Positions 31,542 to 39,001 are shown, counted from the stretch's first letter. The stretch: DNA of 39,001 bases from Nodosilinea sp. LEGE 06152 (GCF_015207525.1 NZ_JADEWR010000016.1:31212-70212); one strand, 5' to 3'. The notes: generated by a model from the sequence alone, not told the origin. Made by a program: numbers and translations.

Positions 31542-31557
31542 GTCGCATAAAAGCGAC
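31542..31557. promoter_or_regulatory. Candidate operator of the toxin-antitoxin module
   Basis: GTCGC and GCGAC are perfect 5-bp arms around ATAAAA, 10 bases upstream of the toxin ATG (31532). The position overlaps where the promoter must be. Assigned by position and symmetry. Confidence 0.4.
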
Positions 31558-31576
31558 TCGGCTTGCTAAAGCTCCG

Positions 31577-32566
31577 TCAAATGCCGCTGTCTCCAACGGC
31601 GGCAATGCGTCGCAGGGTTTGCTCACCGATCGCAGCATGCCTGGGATGATCGACTAACCCTGTATCTAACAACACCACGCCAAAGAAAATCGCCCATCCC
31701 TGGGCTCGCCGCAGGGTGGCTTCAGAAATGGAACCATAGGCGGCGATTGCCTCTCGTCGAGCAATCCCATCCTCAAACAGCATCCACACCGCTGCCAGGT
31801 CAGTGGCGCGATCGCCCGAGGTGATGTCGCCCCAGTCGATGATGCCGGTCAGCAGACCGTCTTCGACCAAAATATTGCGGGGGTGAAGGTCACCGTGGAG
31901 CCAGGTTGCCGGGGTATCAATCGGCGCAATCAAGGCTGACTGCCAGAGAGTCTTGAGAGTAGGCGTGATCAGATCGGTTTTGGTTTCGAGGCGCGCTAGG
32001 CGTTCTGCAATTGCCGCCGCTCGATCTTTCAACGGCACACCCCGAAAGGAATTCCTGGGCGCATTGGCTGGCGCGGGAGTATGGAGGGCCCGAAGAATTT
32101 CCCCAAAGCGGTTTGCCTGATCGGGATGGGGCGGTTCTAAATCGGCGGGGCAACCGCTGAGCCAGGGCAAGACACTCCACCGCCAGGGGTAGCCGCAGGC
32201 CGGGGCGCCCACGCGGTAGGGAACAGGAACGGCGATCGGCAGTTGAGCGGCAAGGCGCGGTAGCCAGATTTGCTCATGGTCAATCAGGGCAGCGGCGATC
32301 TGGCGGCGGGGAAGACGTACCACGAGGCAGTCCACGCAGCTTATAGCCTGCGGCATCCCAGCAACGGCATCCGACTCGAAACAAGTATCCACCCTGAAAT
32401 TGCCCAGGCGAAACATGACATTATCCCAACCCGCATCTAGGGGAGTGATCGGCAGGTGTGCCAAATCGGGGTGCTGAGCCTGGAGCAGCCTGCGAACGAG
32501 GGCCACATCAATAACGACTTCGGCGTCTGGCGTTTGGGCTAGACGTCCTGGATTTTGCGGCGGCAT
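31577..32566 (-). CDS. Aminoglycoside phosphotransferase-fold (APH) family protein
   Basis: A 329-residue small-molecule kinase-fold protein. The start at 32566 is set by GAGGGG 6 bases upstream; the open frame extends to 32665 without support. The N-lobe has LDAGWDNVMFRLG and VVRLPRRQIAAALIDHEQIW. The catalytic loop WLHGDLHPRNILVEDG (about residues 222-237) and the metal-binding IIDWGDITSGDRATDLA (about 243-259) are intact, so it is probably active. Family members phosphorylate antibiotics, choline, homoserine or sugars, and the substrate here cannot be told. Resistance should not be assumed from the fold. It lies 44 bases beyond the toxin start, on the same strand. Confidence 0.9.
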   Translation of the reverse strand: MPPQNPGRLAQTPDAEVVIDVALVRRLLQAQHPDLAHLPITPLDAGWDNVMFRLGNFRVDTCFESDAVAGMPQAISCVDCLVVRLPRRQIAAALIDHEQIWLPRLAAQLPIAVPVPYRVGAPACGYPWRWSVLPWLSGCPADLEPPHPDQANRFGEILRALHTPAPANAPRNSFRGVPLKDRAAAIAERLARLETKTDLITPTLKTLWQSALIAPIDTPATWLHGDLHPRNILVEDGLLTGIIDWGDITSGDRATDLAAVWMLFEDGIARREAIAAYGSISEATLRRAQGWAIFFGVVLLDTGLVDHPRHAAIGEQTLRRIAAVGDSGI

Positions 32567-32679
32567 GGTCTGCCCCTCAGGTTGACAGCCTCTTGATGGT
32601 GTGGGTGGTGCCTTGGGTGGAGCAGGGTTTGAGTTGTGTGCGACAGAGCCTATGTGCCCCCACACAACAAATTAGGAAA

Positions 32680-33057
32680 TTAGGATTTCAAGAGCTGATC
32701 GAGAATGGTGCGGGCAGGCTGGGCGCGCTCCAGGGCCGTTTGGTAGTCGTTGTAGAACTTGAGAATTTTTGACAGGCCGCCGATGCCGCCGCGCAGTTCC
32801 TCAAGTTCGTCGCCGGAGAGCAGTTCGCCGTCGAGCAGACGCAAAATCAGGGGCTTGATGTCGCCCACATCCTGGCGGGCTTTTTGCAGCTTTTCGACGG
32901 TGCTGAGCAGGGTTTTGAGATCCTTGAACAAATCGTCAATCTGATCGGCGTCTACCGATTCGAGATCGTCGGACGCCATCGCATCCTCTGCTGTCGCTAC
33001 GTCTGCTGCTACCTCTGCTTCGGCCACCGCCGTTGCCCCATTCTTAACCTGAGCCAT
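32680..33057 (-). CDS. Small acidic helical protein of unknown function
   Basis: A 125-residue protein. The start at 33057 (MAQVKNGATAVAEAEVAADV) has GGGAG 8 bases upstream; the longer frame to 33111 lacks one. The first 40 residues are Ala/Glu/Asp-rich and probably disordered. The rest is helical with coiled-coil character: DQIDDLFKDLKTLLSTVEKL, then LLDGELLSGDELEELRGGIG and a final TALERAQPARTILDQLL. I take it as a conserved cyanobacterial hypothetical protein, without function. It lies upstream of the APH-fold gene on the same strand, 113 bases away. Confidence 0.75.
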   Translation of the reverse strand: MAQVKNGATAVAEAEVAADVATAEDAMASDDLESVDADQIDDLFKDLKTLLSTVEKLQKARQDVGDIKPLILRLLDGELLSGDELEELRGGIGGLSKILKFYNDYQTALERAQPARTILDQLLKS

Positions 33058-33461
33058 AGCTTTGTCTCCCAAGCAACCATTAACGAAGGCAGTATAGCGC
33101 ACAAAGTTCAAGCGTACTATCGTCGAATGTTTCCTTAGGGCAGAACCGTGGTCTAGCTCGGTAGTTTCGGCGATCGCGCTCTTTGCTCTGCTCCCTAGGG
33201 TCGGTTTCGAGCTGTGTGCCCCAATGGCCGCATCAATCCGCTGCGATCGCCGAGTCGTTTACACCACCTTCCGAGCAATTTTCTCGAAACACCAGGCTTT
33301 CTTCTCGAAGCGCCGAGTACTTTTCTTGGGACGCCGAGTAATTTCTCGAAATGCCGAGCATTCAGGGTGAAACCTGGGGCTAGAGGGGGCGATCGCCCCC
33401 CTTAGCCCAGCATTATCCAGACTGCCAGGCCCAGCATCCGGCCGGTCCCTAGGCTCAACGG
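33058..33461. other. Intergenic stretch containing a 21-bp tandem repeat
   Basis: These 404 bases lie between the start of the small acidic protein gene and the stop of the HpsL-like gene, both minus. The main content is the tandem repeat at 33241-33364. A frame at 33214-33405 reads through it as a heptapeptide repeat but has no ribosome-binding site. No terminator for the HpsL-like gene is evident. Confidence 0.55.
33241..33364. repeat. 21-bp tandem repeat, about six degenerate units
   Basis: The anchor CCGAG (CCAGG in one unit) recurs at 33250, 33271, 33292, 33313, 33334 and 33354, that is at intervals of 21, 21, 21, 21 and 20 bases. The best units read CTCGAAGCGCCGAGTACTTT (33304) and CTCGAAATGCCGAGCATTCA (33345). 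The period is a multiple of three in most units, so one frame encodes a heptapeptide repeat, but no gene is supported there. Confidence 0.85.
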
Positions 33462-35081
33462 CTACTCAAACACGATTGTTTCCTGCTTTTGAAGCTGCTT
33501 TTTCTCGCGGGGCGTGAGCTTGCGGCGACGGCTGGCTTCTTCTAGACGCTGCTGCAGGCGCTCTTTTTGGTCAATTTCGGGCAGCTTTAGCACAATGCCC
33601 GCCGCCAGCCAGTAATACACATTCACCGGATCCACATCCAGCGGGTAGTAGTAGGGAAAGATGCTGATAAACAGCACAAACACCCACATGGAAGCGCCAT
33701 AGCCCCGCAAATTGGGGTCTTTGATCGAGCGGTAGGCTTTGAAGGTGGCCACCGTCAGCGTCAGGTAAACTGCCAGGGTGGCCAGCAGCCCCAGGGGGCC
33801 GATTTCGTACATCAGCTTGGGATGGTAGGTTTCGACCAGCTCGGTTTTGCCAAATATGCGAGCGGCATTGGTGGCGCGGCCCACCCCTCGGCCCAAAAGG
33901 CCCTGCTGCTGTCGTTGCGCCCAGGCAAACTGCTGCACAACAAACTCGTGGGGTGGCGAGGCGGCCCAACGGCTTTCGAAACTGGCCAGCCGCTCGCTGA
34001 CCACCACCGGATTTTGGGCCACAAACACCGTCAGCACCAGGGCTAGGCCAATCCCGATCGGCAGGAATCGCTTCAGGTTAACCACCTGCCCGGTGAGAAT
34101 CAACAGCCCGACGACAGTGACAGGCACCAGGGCCAGGGCGATGCGCTGCCCCGACACCACCGCCATTACTCCCACCGCCGCTAACGAGGCTAAGCCGATG
34201 ATGCGCCAAATTGGGCTGCGATCGCTAAAGGCCGTGCCAAAGGCAAAAAAGCCGCTCGAAATCAAAAACCAGCCCCACTGCCACGGGGCATTAAACGTGC
34301 CCGGCAGCCGAATCTGCCCCTGGGAGGGCGCGTACAGCAGCGACCCACCGACAAAGCAGCGGGCCTGCAGCGATGCCTTAAACAGGTCTTCGCCCTGGCC
34401 AACGGTGCCGGGGCATATGCCAGTCTTGAGCATGAGAAACTGCATGAACCCAAGACCGCAGCAGACCAAAATCAGCACCACCTGCAGGCGCAGGAGGAAG
34501 TACACGTCTTCGCGATCGCGCAGCAAATAATAAATACACGGAATAATCAGCACGTAGCCGATCAGCACCTTCAGCCCCAGCACCCCAATGAGAATGGGAA
34601 CCTCTCCCCCCGCCGCATCAAGCTGCTGCCCGCCGTTGACCACCAGCAGGGTCAGCCCGCTCAACCCCAGCAGCGTCAGCAGCGGAACTTTGATCATTCG
34701 CGGAATAATCAGCGGCTGACGGGTGCGGCGGCAAAACAGAATGACCCCAATCAGCGCTGGAATGTAGATCGCGTCTTTGGCCAGCTGCAAAATGCCGCTG
34801 CCCCCCAGGGCATAAACTACGGTGCCACCAAAAGGGACATAGATAATCAGTCCGTAGATGGCCTGGCGCGGATACTTGAAGGAGAGGGCAAGACAGGCGA
34901 TCGCCACCACCGCCGCCAGCCCCAGCTTTGGCTCGCCCAAGAGCGCCAGCAAGACTCCAAGCAGTCCGGCGGCAAACAAGGTTGCTGAGAGGTATTGAAT
35001 CAATTCTTTGCGCGCCTTCTGGGCCTGGCGCTTCTTGGCTCGTTCCTCTTTGCGACTGAGGGGAGGCGCTTGCTCTACCAT
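33462..35081 (-). CDS. HpsL-like hormogonium polysaccharide biosynthesis membrane protein
   Basis: A 539-residue protein with a basic cytoplasmic N-terminus (SRKEERAKKRQAQKARKELI), about ten to twelve membrane helices, and a basic coiled C-terminal tail (RLQQRLEEASRRRKLTPREK). Features I associate with cyanobacterial HpsL are KYPRQAIYGLIIYVPFGGTV, QLAKDAIYIPALIG, YAPSQGQIRLPGTFNAPWQW and ETYHPKLMYEIGPLGLLATL. The long periplasmic loop between the late helices resembles O-antigen polymerase/ligase (Wzy/WaaL-like) proteins. It is likely to act in polymerisation or export of the motility polysaccharide. ATG 35081 has AAAGGGG close upstream (2-base spacer); a GTG at 35171 is the alternative. Confidence 0.82.
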   Translation of the reverse strand: MVEQAPPLSRKEERAKKRQAQKARKELIQYLSATLFAAGLLGVLLALLGEPKLGLAAVVAIACLALSFKYPRQAIYGLIIYVPFGGTVVYALGGSGILQLAKDAIYIPALIGVILFCRRTRQPLIIPRMIKVPLLTLLGLSGLTLLVVNGGQQLDAAGGEVPILIGVLGLKVLIGYVLIIPCIYYLLRDREDVYFLLRLQVVLILVCCGLGFMQFLMLKTGICPGTVGQGEDLFKASLQARCFVGGSLLYAPSQGQIRLPGTFNAPWQWGWFLISSGFFAFGTAFSDRSPIWRIIGLASLAAVGVMAVVSGQRIALALVPVTVVGLLILTGQVVNLKRFLPIGIGLALVLTVFVAQNPVVVSERLASFESRWAASPPHEFVVQQFAWAQRQQQGLLGRGVGRATNAARIFGKTELVETYHPKLMYEIGPLGLLATLAVYLTLTVATFKAYRSIKDPNLRGYGASMWVFVLFISIFPYYYPLDVDPVNVYYWLAAGIVLKLPEIDQKERLQQRLEEASRRRKLTPREKKQLQKQETIVFE

Positions 35082-35218
35082 ATCCCCTTTACCTTTACCT
35101 TTGCCTCGCCGCCGGAGCCGAGTCGCTTTTGTGAGGGGCGGGGAGGTATCGGTCACGGCAAGGGAAACCACGGGGGACTTTCACTGTCAGCGTAACCCCT
35201 GAGCCAGATCTTGGGGCA

Positions 35219-35872
35219 TCACCCACGCTGCTCGCTGAGAATTGCTTGAATGCGGTGGCGGAAGAGGCGCACGGCGCTACGCTGGCCCAGGGTGCGACTT
35301 TGCTCAATGAAGTGCCCCACCTCGGCGATGGGCAAAAAGGGAAACCCTGGGCTAAAGTTCTGTTGCTCGTAGCCGCTCTCCGTACGGGCGTAGACCAGCA
35401 GCCTTTGATTGGTATAGCGCCATAGCTCGGGCACCCCCAAAGCCCAGTAAATAGACTGCTTGTTGACCGACGAGTTGGTATAGTCGGCCTCAATCACCAG
35501 GTCTGGCGGCGGGTCATTCGGTAGATCAATTTTTCGACCTCGGACTGCCGCTTCGTTTTGGATATAGAAGCAGCTATCGGGTTCAACCGCACGGGCTAAA
35601 TCTTCACGCTCTAAGGTAAGCGAACCCAGCTTTCTCACTTCAATTTCAAGTTCATCGGCGATCGCTTCAACAAAGCTTTCCAGCAGTCCCTTGGGTTCCT
35701 CGTGCTCTTCTAAGGGCATTCTCAGCTCCAGCACACCGCGATCGTAGGCAATTCTCCAGGCGCGATCGCCCCCTACCTCGGCCATGAGGGTTTTGTAGGT
35801 GGGCCAGCTCACCCCCCGCAGCACCATGGGAGGGCTAGGGTAAAGCGGCGAAGGTGGGCGCGTTGTTACCAT
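35219..35872 (-). CDS. Uma2 family (DUF820) restriction-endonuclease-fold protein
   Basis: A 217-residue protein of a family that is greatly expanded in cyanobacteria. Motifs are GVSWPTYKTLMAEVGGDRAW, RIAYDRGVLELRMPLEEHEE, the PD-(D/E)XK-like core PPPDLVIEADYTNSSVNKQS (Asp and Glu about residues 122-127) and YWALGVPELWRYTNQRLLVY. The active-site residues D-E-x-S/K appear to be preserved with a Lys at the NKQS position. The biological role of Uma2 proteins is unsettled; some are associated with mobile elements. It lies downstream of the metallo-hydrolase gene on the same strand with a hairpin between. Confidence 0.93.
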   Translation of the reverse strand: MVTTRPPSPLYPSPPMVLRGVSWPTYKTLMAEVGGDRAWRIAYDRGVLELRMPLEEHEEPKGLLESFVEAIADELEIEVRKLGSLTLEREDLARAVEPDSCFYIQNEAAVRGRKIDLPNDPPPDLVIEADYTNSSVNKQSIYWALGVPELWRYTNQRLLVYARTESGYEQQNFSPGFPFLPIAEVGHFIEQSRTLGQRSAVRLFRHRIQAILSEQRG

Positions 35873-35964
35873 GGGCGCTGCAAAAAAAATGCCTAAGGCA
35901 GGGATGCCTCAAGCATAGCGCGATCGTCTTTGGGGCCAGCCAAAGTCTCAGGTTTAGGGCCTCA

Positions 35965-36000
35965 GGTTTAAGGCAGGCCACGAACCGTACGCCTTAAACC
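35965..36000. terminator. Hairpin downstream of the metallo-hydrolase gene
   Basis: GGTTTAAGGC (35965-35974) and GCCTTAAACC (35991-36000) are perfect 10-bp arms with a 16-base loop. It lies 35 bases after the minus-strand stop at 36035. Direct copies of CAGGTTTA flank the arm. No T-run follows. Confidence 0.5.
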
Positions 36001-36034
36001 CTGAACCCCCAATCACCTTCGACCTGGCAGTCTC

Positions 36035-37081
36035 CTACGACTCAAACCCAAAACCCCAGACGATTGGCTCCCAGCCGTAGGCGTCGCCCTGGGCGCGCAC
36101 GTGGCCGAGGCCGGGGAAGGGCATGTGGGGCACCAGCAGCTGGCGGCGATCGCCCACCACAGTCTCCAGCAGTTGTTTGCGCGTTTCCACTCCGGCCTGG
36201 GGATCGGTGTCAAAGGCCACTTCCCAGTCGGGGTTCTCCAGGTTGAGGGGGTCGCTAAAGAACACGTCTCCGGTGGCCAGCAGGCTATCGTCGCCGGAGG
36301 TAATCAGGTACGAGGACTGGCCAGGGGTGTGGCCCACTGATGCCACCGAGACAACGCCAGGGATGACATCATCGCCCAGGGCAAAGCGGGTGGTGCGGCT
36401 GGCGATCGCCCCCAGCCATTCCTTGGCGACAGCCACCGTACTCGCCTGGGTGTCTGCATCCGACAGCGCATTGGGCATTTCTACCGTCGGGGCCATCCAA
36501 AAGGCCCACTCGGGCTCAGGGATGTAGTAGCTGGCGTTGGCAAACACCGGGTTGCCGCTGCCGTCGAGAATGCCGCCGATGTGATCGGGGTGGGCGTGGG
36601 TGATGATCACGGTGTCGATGGTGTCAGGGGCAATGCCTGCCGCCTCTAAGTTATTGGCCAGATAGCCCACGGTGGGGCCAAAGGTGTTGCCCGCCCCGGT
36701 GTCAATCAGCACCCGGTGCTCGTCGGTTTCCAGGTACAGCACGTTCAGGTGGGCGAGCACATTGTCGGTGGGCAAAAAGTTGTCGGTTAGGGCAGCGGCG
36801 GCGGCCTCAGGGTCGGCATTGGGCACAAAGAAGCCCACGGGAAAGGACAGAATGCCGTCGCTGACCACCGTAGCCCTGTAGTCGCCCACGGTGAAGCGGT
36901 AGGTCGTGGCATTGGTGGGGGTGGCTCGTTCTACAGCGGGCTCGCTCTGGGCTAAGACCGTCGAGGGCTGACCACCTACCCAAAGGCAAAAGCCCAGGGT
37001 TGCCGTGGCAACGAGGGCCATTCCCCATCGCTTGAGGCCCCACGGCCTCGAACGCTTTACAGCAGCTAAAAAATTGGGCAC
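36035..37081 (-). CDS. Secreted metallo-beta-lactamase-fold hydrolase
   Basis: A 348-residue protein. The GTG at 37081 is chosen because GAGGAG lies 7 bases upstream and it places a normal signal peptide (helix at about 21-37, cleavage after VLAQS) at the N-terminus; the frame open to 37237 adds unrelated residues. The zinc site is intact: THAHPDHIGG (about residues 155-164), VGHTPGQ (near 249), LLATGDVFFSD, and a final H in VPHMPFPGLGH. The family includes N-acyl homoserine lactonases and other quorum-quenching hydrolases (the THAHPDHIGG and GDV motifs). Periplasmic location is inferred. Substrate unknown. Confidence 0.92.
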   Translation of the reverse strand: MPNFLAAVKRSRPWGLKRWGMALVATATLGFCLWVGGQPSTVLAQSEPAVERATPTNATTYRFTVGDYRATVVSDGILSFPVGFFVPNADPEAAAAALTDNFLPTDNVLAHLNVLYLETDEHRVLIDTGAGNTFGPTVGYLANNLEAAGIAPDTIDTVIITHAHPDHIGGILDGSGNPVFANASYYIPEPEWAFWMAPTVEMPNALSDADTQASTVAVAKEWLGAIASRTTRFALGDDVIPGVVSVASVGHTPGQSSYLITSGDDSLLATGDVFFSDPLNLENPDWEVAFDTDPQAGVETRKQLLETVVGDRRQLLVPHMPFPGLGHVRAQGDAYGWEPIVWGFGFES

Positions 37082-37230
37082 AGATCGTCTCCTCAATACA
37101 ATCTCGGGGGCTATCGGAGAAATTCCCCCCGATGCTCGTCCATGGTAAGGCAGGAGGTTTGTGGCTGCATGCCGCTGCATTAGGATGGAGCTAGCGATCG
37201 CCCCCCACTTCCCCCAGGGCCAGGTAACCC

Positions 37231-37551
37231 ATGCCACCGCTCACCACCGCTCTGCTCGATTCCATCACCCAGCACCTGGTGGCTGCCCTTCAGCCAGAGC
37301 AGATCATTCTGTTTGGCTCCTACGCCTACGGCGAACCCAACGAAGACAGCGATATCGATCTGCTGGTGATCGTCTCGCAGTCCGACGAGCCTGGCTATCG
37401 GCGAGCGCGGGTCGCCTATAAAGCCCTGCGAGGGCTAGGCATTCCTAAAAATATTTTGCTGATGACTCGCACAGAGGTCGATCGCAAAAAGAACGTCGCC
37501 AGCTCCCTGGTCTGTGAAGCACTGCATCATGGGCAAGTCCTCTATGGTTGA
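37231..37551 (+). CDS. MNT-type nucleotidyltransferase domain protein, without HEPN partner
   Basis: A 106-residue minimal nucleotidyltransferase. The active-site motif is FGSYAYGEPNEDSDIDLLVI (GSxxxG...DSDID) with both catalytic Asp residues at about 49 and 51. Such small proteins are usually antitoxins that AMPylate a HEPN ribonuclease encoded next to them. No HEPN gene is adjacent: the metallo-hydrolase gene is divergent 149 bases away, and a histidine kinase gene starts 34 bases downstream. The ribosome-binding site is weak. Confidence 0.88.
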   Translation: MPPLTTALLDSITQHLVAALQPEQIILFGSYAYGEPNEDSDIDLLVIVSQSDEPGYRRARVAYKALRGLGIPKNILLMTRTEVDRKKNVASSLVCEALHHGQVLYG

Positions 37552-37585
37552 CGATTGTGTTATGCAAAAATTGCCCTAGAGATCT

Positions 37586-38959
37586 ATGTTTCAGGCGACA
37601 CGGCGGCGACTGGCGCTCTGGTATACGGCGGTGACGGCGGTGCTGCTGCTGCTGTTTGCCAGCGGCTTTTACCTCTACGTACGCACTACCCTGGTCGAGC
37701 GGGTGGATGACACGCTGAACCACGTGGTGGAAATTGTGGAGCGATCGCTAGTCATAGAACCCGACGCCGCCGGGGATCACATCTTCACCACTGCTAAGGC
37801 CAGTAGTGCGCCGCTGCGGGTGAATGTCGAGGCCAGCTTTCGGGACAATGCCCGCGCCGTCGAAGACGACCACATTGACCTGGAGTGGTTTGGCCCCGAT
37901 GGGCAGCTGCTGTGGTCTACCTTTACCGACCTCCAGCCCGTGCCCCTGCACGTGAACCCCGCTGGGGAAACGGTGCAGGTGGGTCTAGACACCTTCTTTC
38001 GCCAGATCACCGAGCGGGTACAGGATCACGGCCAAGTGCTGGGCTACCTGCGGGTCAGCCACCCGTGGTTTGAGGTGACTAAACCCAGTCGCCGCTTGAT
38101 CGTGGACTTGGCCCTAGGCACCAGCCTGATGGTGGCGGCAGTGGCGGCAATCGGCTGGCTGCTGTCGGGGATCGCGATCGCCCCCGTGCGCGACTCCTAC
38201 CAGCAGCTCAAGCAGTTCACCGCCGACGCCTCCCACGAGCTGCGCAACCCGATTGCCGTAATTCAGACCAATGCCCAGGTAGCCCTGTCCGACCCCGACC
38301 CCGATGTGGAGATTCAGCAGCAGCAGTTTCAGGTGATTGAGCGGCTGACCCGGCGGCTGGGGCGGCTGGTGGATGATCTGCTGTTTTTGGCCCGTCAGGA
38401 GAGCGGTTTAATCGCCCTCACCCCCGCTTCGCTCAGCCTGGAGGGACTGCTGGAAGATGTGGTAGAAGAGCAGCAGGTGATGGCGGCCGAGCGGCAGATT
38501 ACTCTGCGGGTAGAGGTGTCCCACAGGGATCAAGGGAAGCATCGTTCCGGTAATTCAAAAACCCTCGCGGCACCTCCCACCGCCAACTCAACGATTTTAG
38601 GCGATCCCAGCCAGCTCACCCGGCTATTTACCAACCTGATTAGCAATGCGGTGCAGTACACCCCTAAGGAGGGCACTGTGACTGTACAGGTCAAGCCCAT
38701 CAAGCATCAGGGCCAACCAGCGGTACAGGTAACCGTGCAGGATACGGGTATTGGCATGGATGGCGAAGCGCTGGCCCACGCCTTCGATCGCTTCTACCGA
38801 GCCGATCCGTCGCGGTTGCGCAGTGGCGAACAGGGCACGGGGCTGGGGCTGGCGATCGCCAGGGTAATCGTCGAAACCCACCGAGGGCATATCCACTTAG
38901 AAAGTCAGCGCGGCGAGGGCACCACGGTGACGGTGGTGCTGCCTCAGGGGGGTGAGTGA
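37586..38959 (+). CDS. Sensor histidine kinase
   Basis: A 457-residue two-component sensor. Helix 1 is at about residues 10-32, a periplasmic domain covers 33-172, and helix 2 is at about 173-200 (TSLMVAAVAAIGWLLSGIAI). A short linker leads to the HisKA domain with the phospho-acceptor His in FTADASHELRNPIAVIQTNA (near residue 217). The HATPase domain has the N-box NLISNAVQYTPKEG (near 350), G1 QDTGIGMDGEAL (near 386) and G2 GTGLGLAIARVI (near 417). A loop of about 20 residues rich in Ser/Thr/Ala (about 312-332) interrupts the domain before GDPSQL. No response regulator is in the window; it may lie beyond the right edge. Confidence 0.95.
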   Translation: MFQATRRRLALWYTAVTAVLLLLFASGFYLYVRTTLVERVDDTLNHVVEIVERSLVIEPDAAGDHIFTTAKASSAPLRVNVEASFRDNARAVEDDHIDLEWFGPDGQLLWSTFTDLQPVPLHVNPAGETVQVGLDTFFRQITERVQDHGQVLGYLRVSHPWFEVTKPSRRLIVDLALGTSLMVAAVAAIGWLLSGIAIAPVRDSYQQLKQFTADASHELRNPIAVIQTNAQVALSDPDPDVEIQQQQFQVIERLTRRLGRLVDDLLFLARQESGLIALTPASLSLEGLLEDVVEEQQVMAAERQITLRVEVSHRDQGKHRSGNSKTLAAPPTANSTILGDPSQLTRLFTNLISNAVQYTPKEGTVTVQVKPIKHQGQPAVQVTVQDTGIGMDGEALAHAFDRFYRADPSRLRSGEQGTGLGLAIARVIVETHRGHIHLESQRGEGTTVTVVLPQGGE

Positions 38960-38960
38960 G

Positions 38961-39001
38961 TGGATGGGTAGATGGGTGGATGGGTAGATGGGTAGATGGG
39001 T
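38961..39001. repeat. Octamer tandem array at the window end, five units
   Basis: Five perfect-length units of T-R-GATGGG (R is G or A) run from 38961 to the window edge and probably continue beyond it. The array begins directly after the stop codon of the histidine kinase gene (38957-38959). Confidence 0.9.

Noticed and set aside
31577..32566. Antibiotic-resistance gene
   Set aside because: The fold is that of aminoglycoside phosphotransferases, but the sequence gives no substrate evidence and the context is not a resistance cassette.
33241..33364. CRISPR array
   Set aside because: The units adjoin without unique spacers, the period is 20-21 bp, and no cas genes are near.
33214..33405. Small gene encoding a heptapeptide-repeat protein
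   Set aside because: The repeat period shifts by one base at the last unit, there is no ribosome-binding site, and the reading depends on a non-coding-looking tandem repeat.
38961..39001. CRISPR array or telomere-like sequence
   Set aside because: It is a simple 8-bp tandem repeat without spacers and has interior copies in the pot operon.

Overview
The window is a piece of cyanobacterial chromosome, most likely from a filamentous Leptolyngbya/Nodosilinea-type organism. Direct support comes from chlorophyll synthase (chlG), the cytochrome b6f subunit PetP, a Psb35-like photosystem II assembly protein, a PilMNOQ cluster, an HpsL-like polysaccharide protein, and very frequent copies of the HIP1 octamer (GCGATCGC) on both strands. 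The genus is inference. No rRNA, tRNA, CRISPR array, transposase or phage gene was seen.

Layout. 1-1215 (-): two permease genes of a Dpp/Opp-type peptide or nickel ABC transporter, one cut by the window edge. 1564-2169 (-): a serine acetyltransferase-like enzyme, followed by a 0.9-kb gene-free stretch with palindromes. 3066-8015: a 7TM-HD phosphohydrolase (PgpH/YqfF type), a degenerate ADP-ribosylglycohydrolase-like protein, a secreted peptidoglycan-binding protein and a small membrane protein. 8153-14883: a housekeeping and photosynthesis block with hisF (-), petP, a Get3/ArsA-like ATPase with an altered P-loop, chlG, a class A penicillin-binding protein and a Psb35-like gene. 14884-17144: a palindrome-rich region with a cysteine-less rhodanese-like protein and a 64-residue conserved protein that has a good terminator. 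17145-21627 (-): a polyamine-type ABC transporter in order potA-potD-potB-potC, with octamer repeat arrays between its genes. 21911-22486: a lipoprotein. 22584-27690 (-): pilM-pilN-pilO-pilQ. 28122-29330: purT. 29610-30890: a sugar-type solute-binding lipoprotein without permeases nearby. 30905-37551: an accessory stretch with a HigBA-like toxin-antitoxin pair, a phosphotransferase-fold protein, a small helical protein, a 21-bp tandem repeat, HpsL, a Uma2-type nuclease, a secreted metallo-beta-lactamase-fold protein and a lone MNT-type nucleotidyltransferase. 37586-38959: a sensor histidine kinase, followed by another octamer array at the window end.

The coding content is mostly recognisable; the less explained material is between genes. 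The strongest items are: a 53-nt structured element present twice at the same length (12002-12054 and 17016-17068) with a G-U-tolerated closing stem; arrays of an 8-bp unit (TRGATGGG) at three places; a 21-bp tandem repeat at 33241-33364; and a family of perfect palindromes (GTAGGGGCA...TGCCCCTAC) at 14960 and 29454 with a half copy at 2775. On the protein side, the Get3-like ATPase directly upstream of chlG has Ser in place of the P-loop Lys.

Gene starts were chosen by ribosome-binding sites and family length where possible; several differ from the longest open frame and are noted in the entries. All family names are from recognition of motifs by eye, without database searches.
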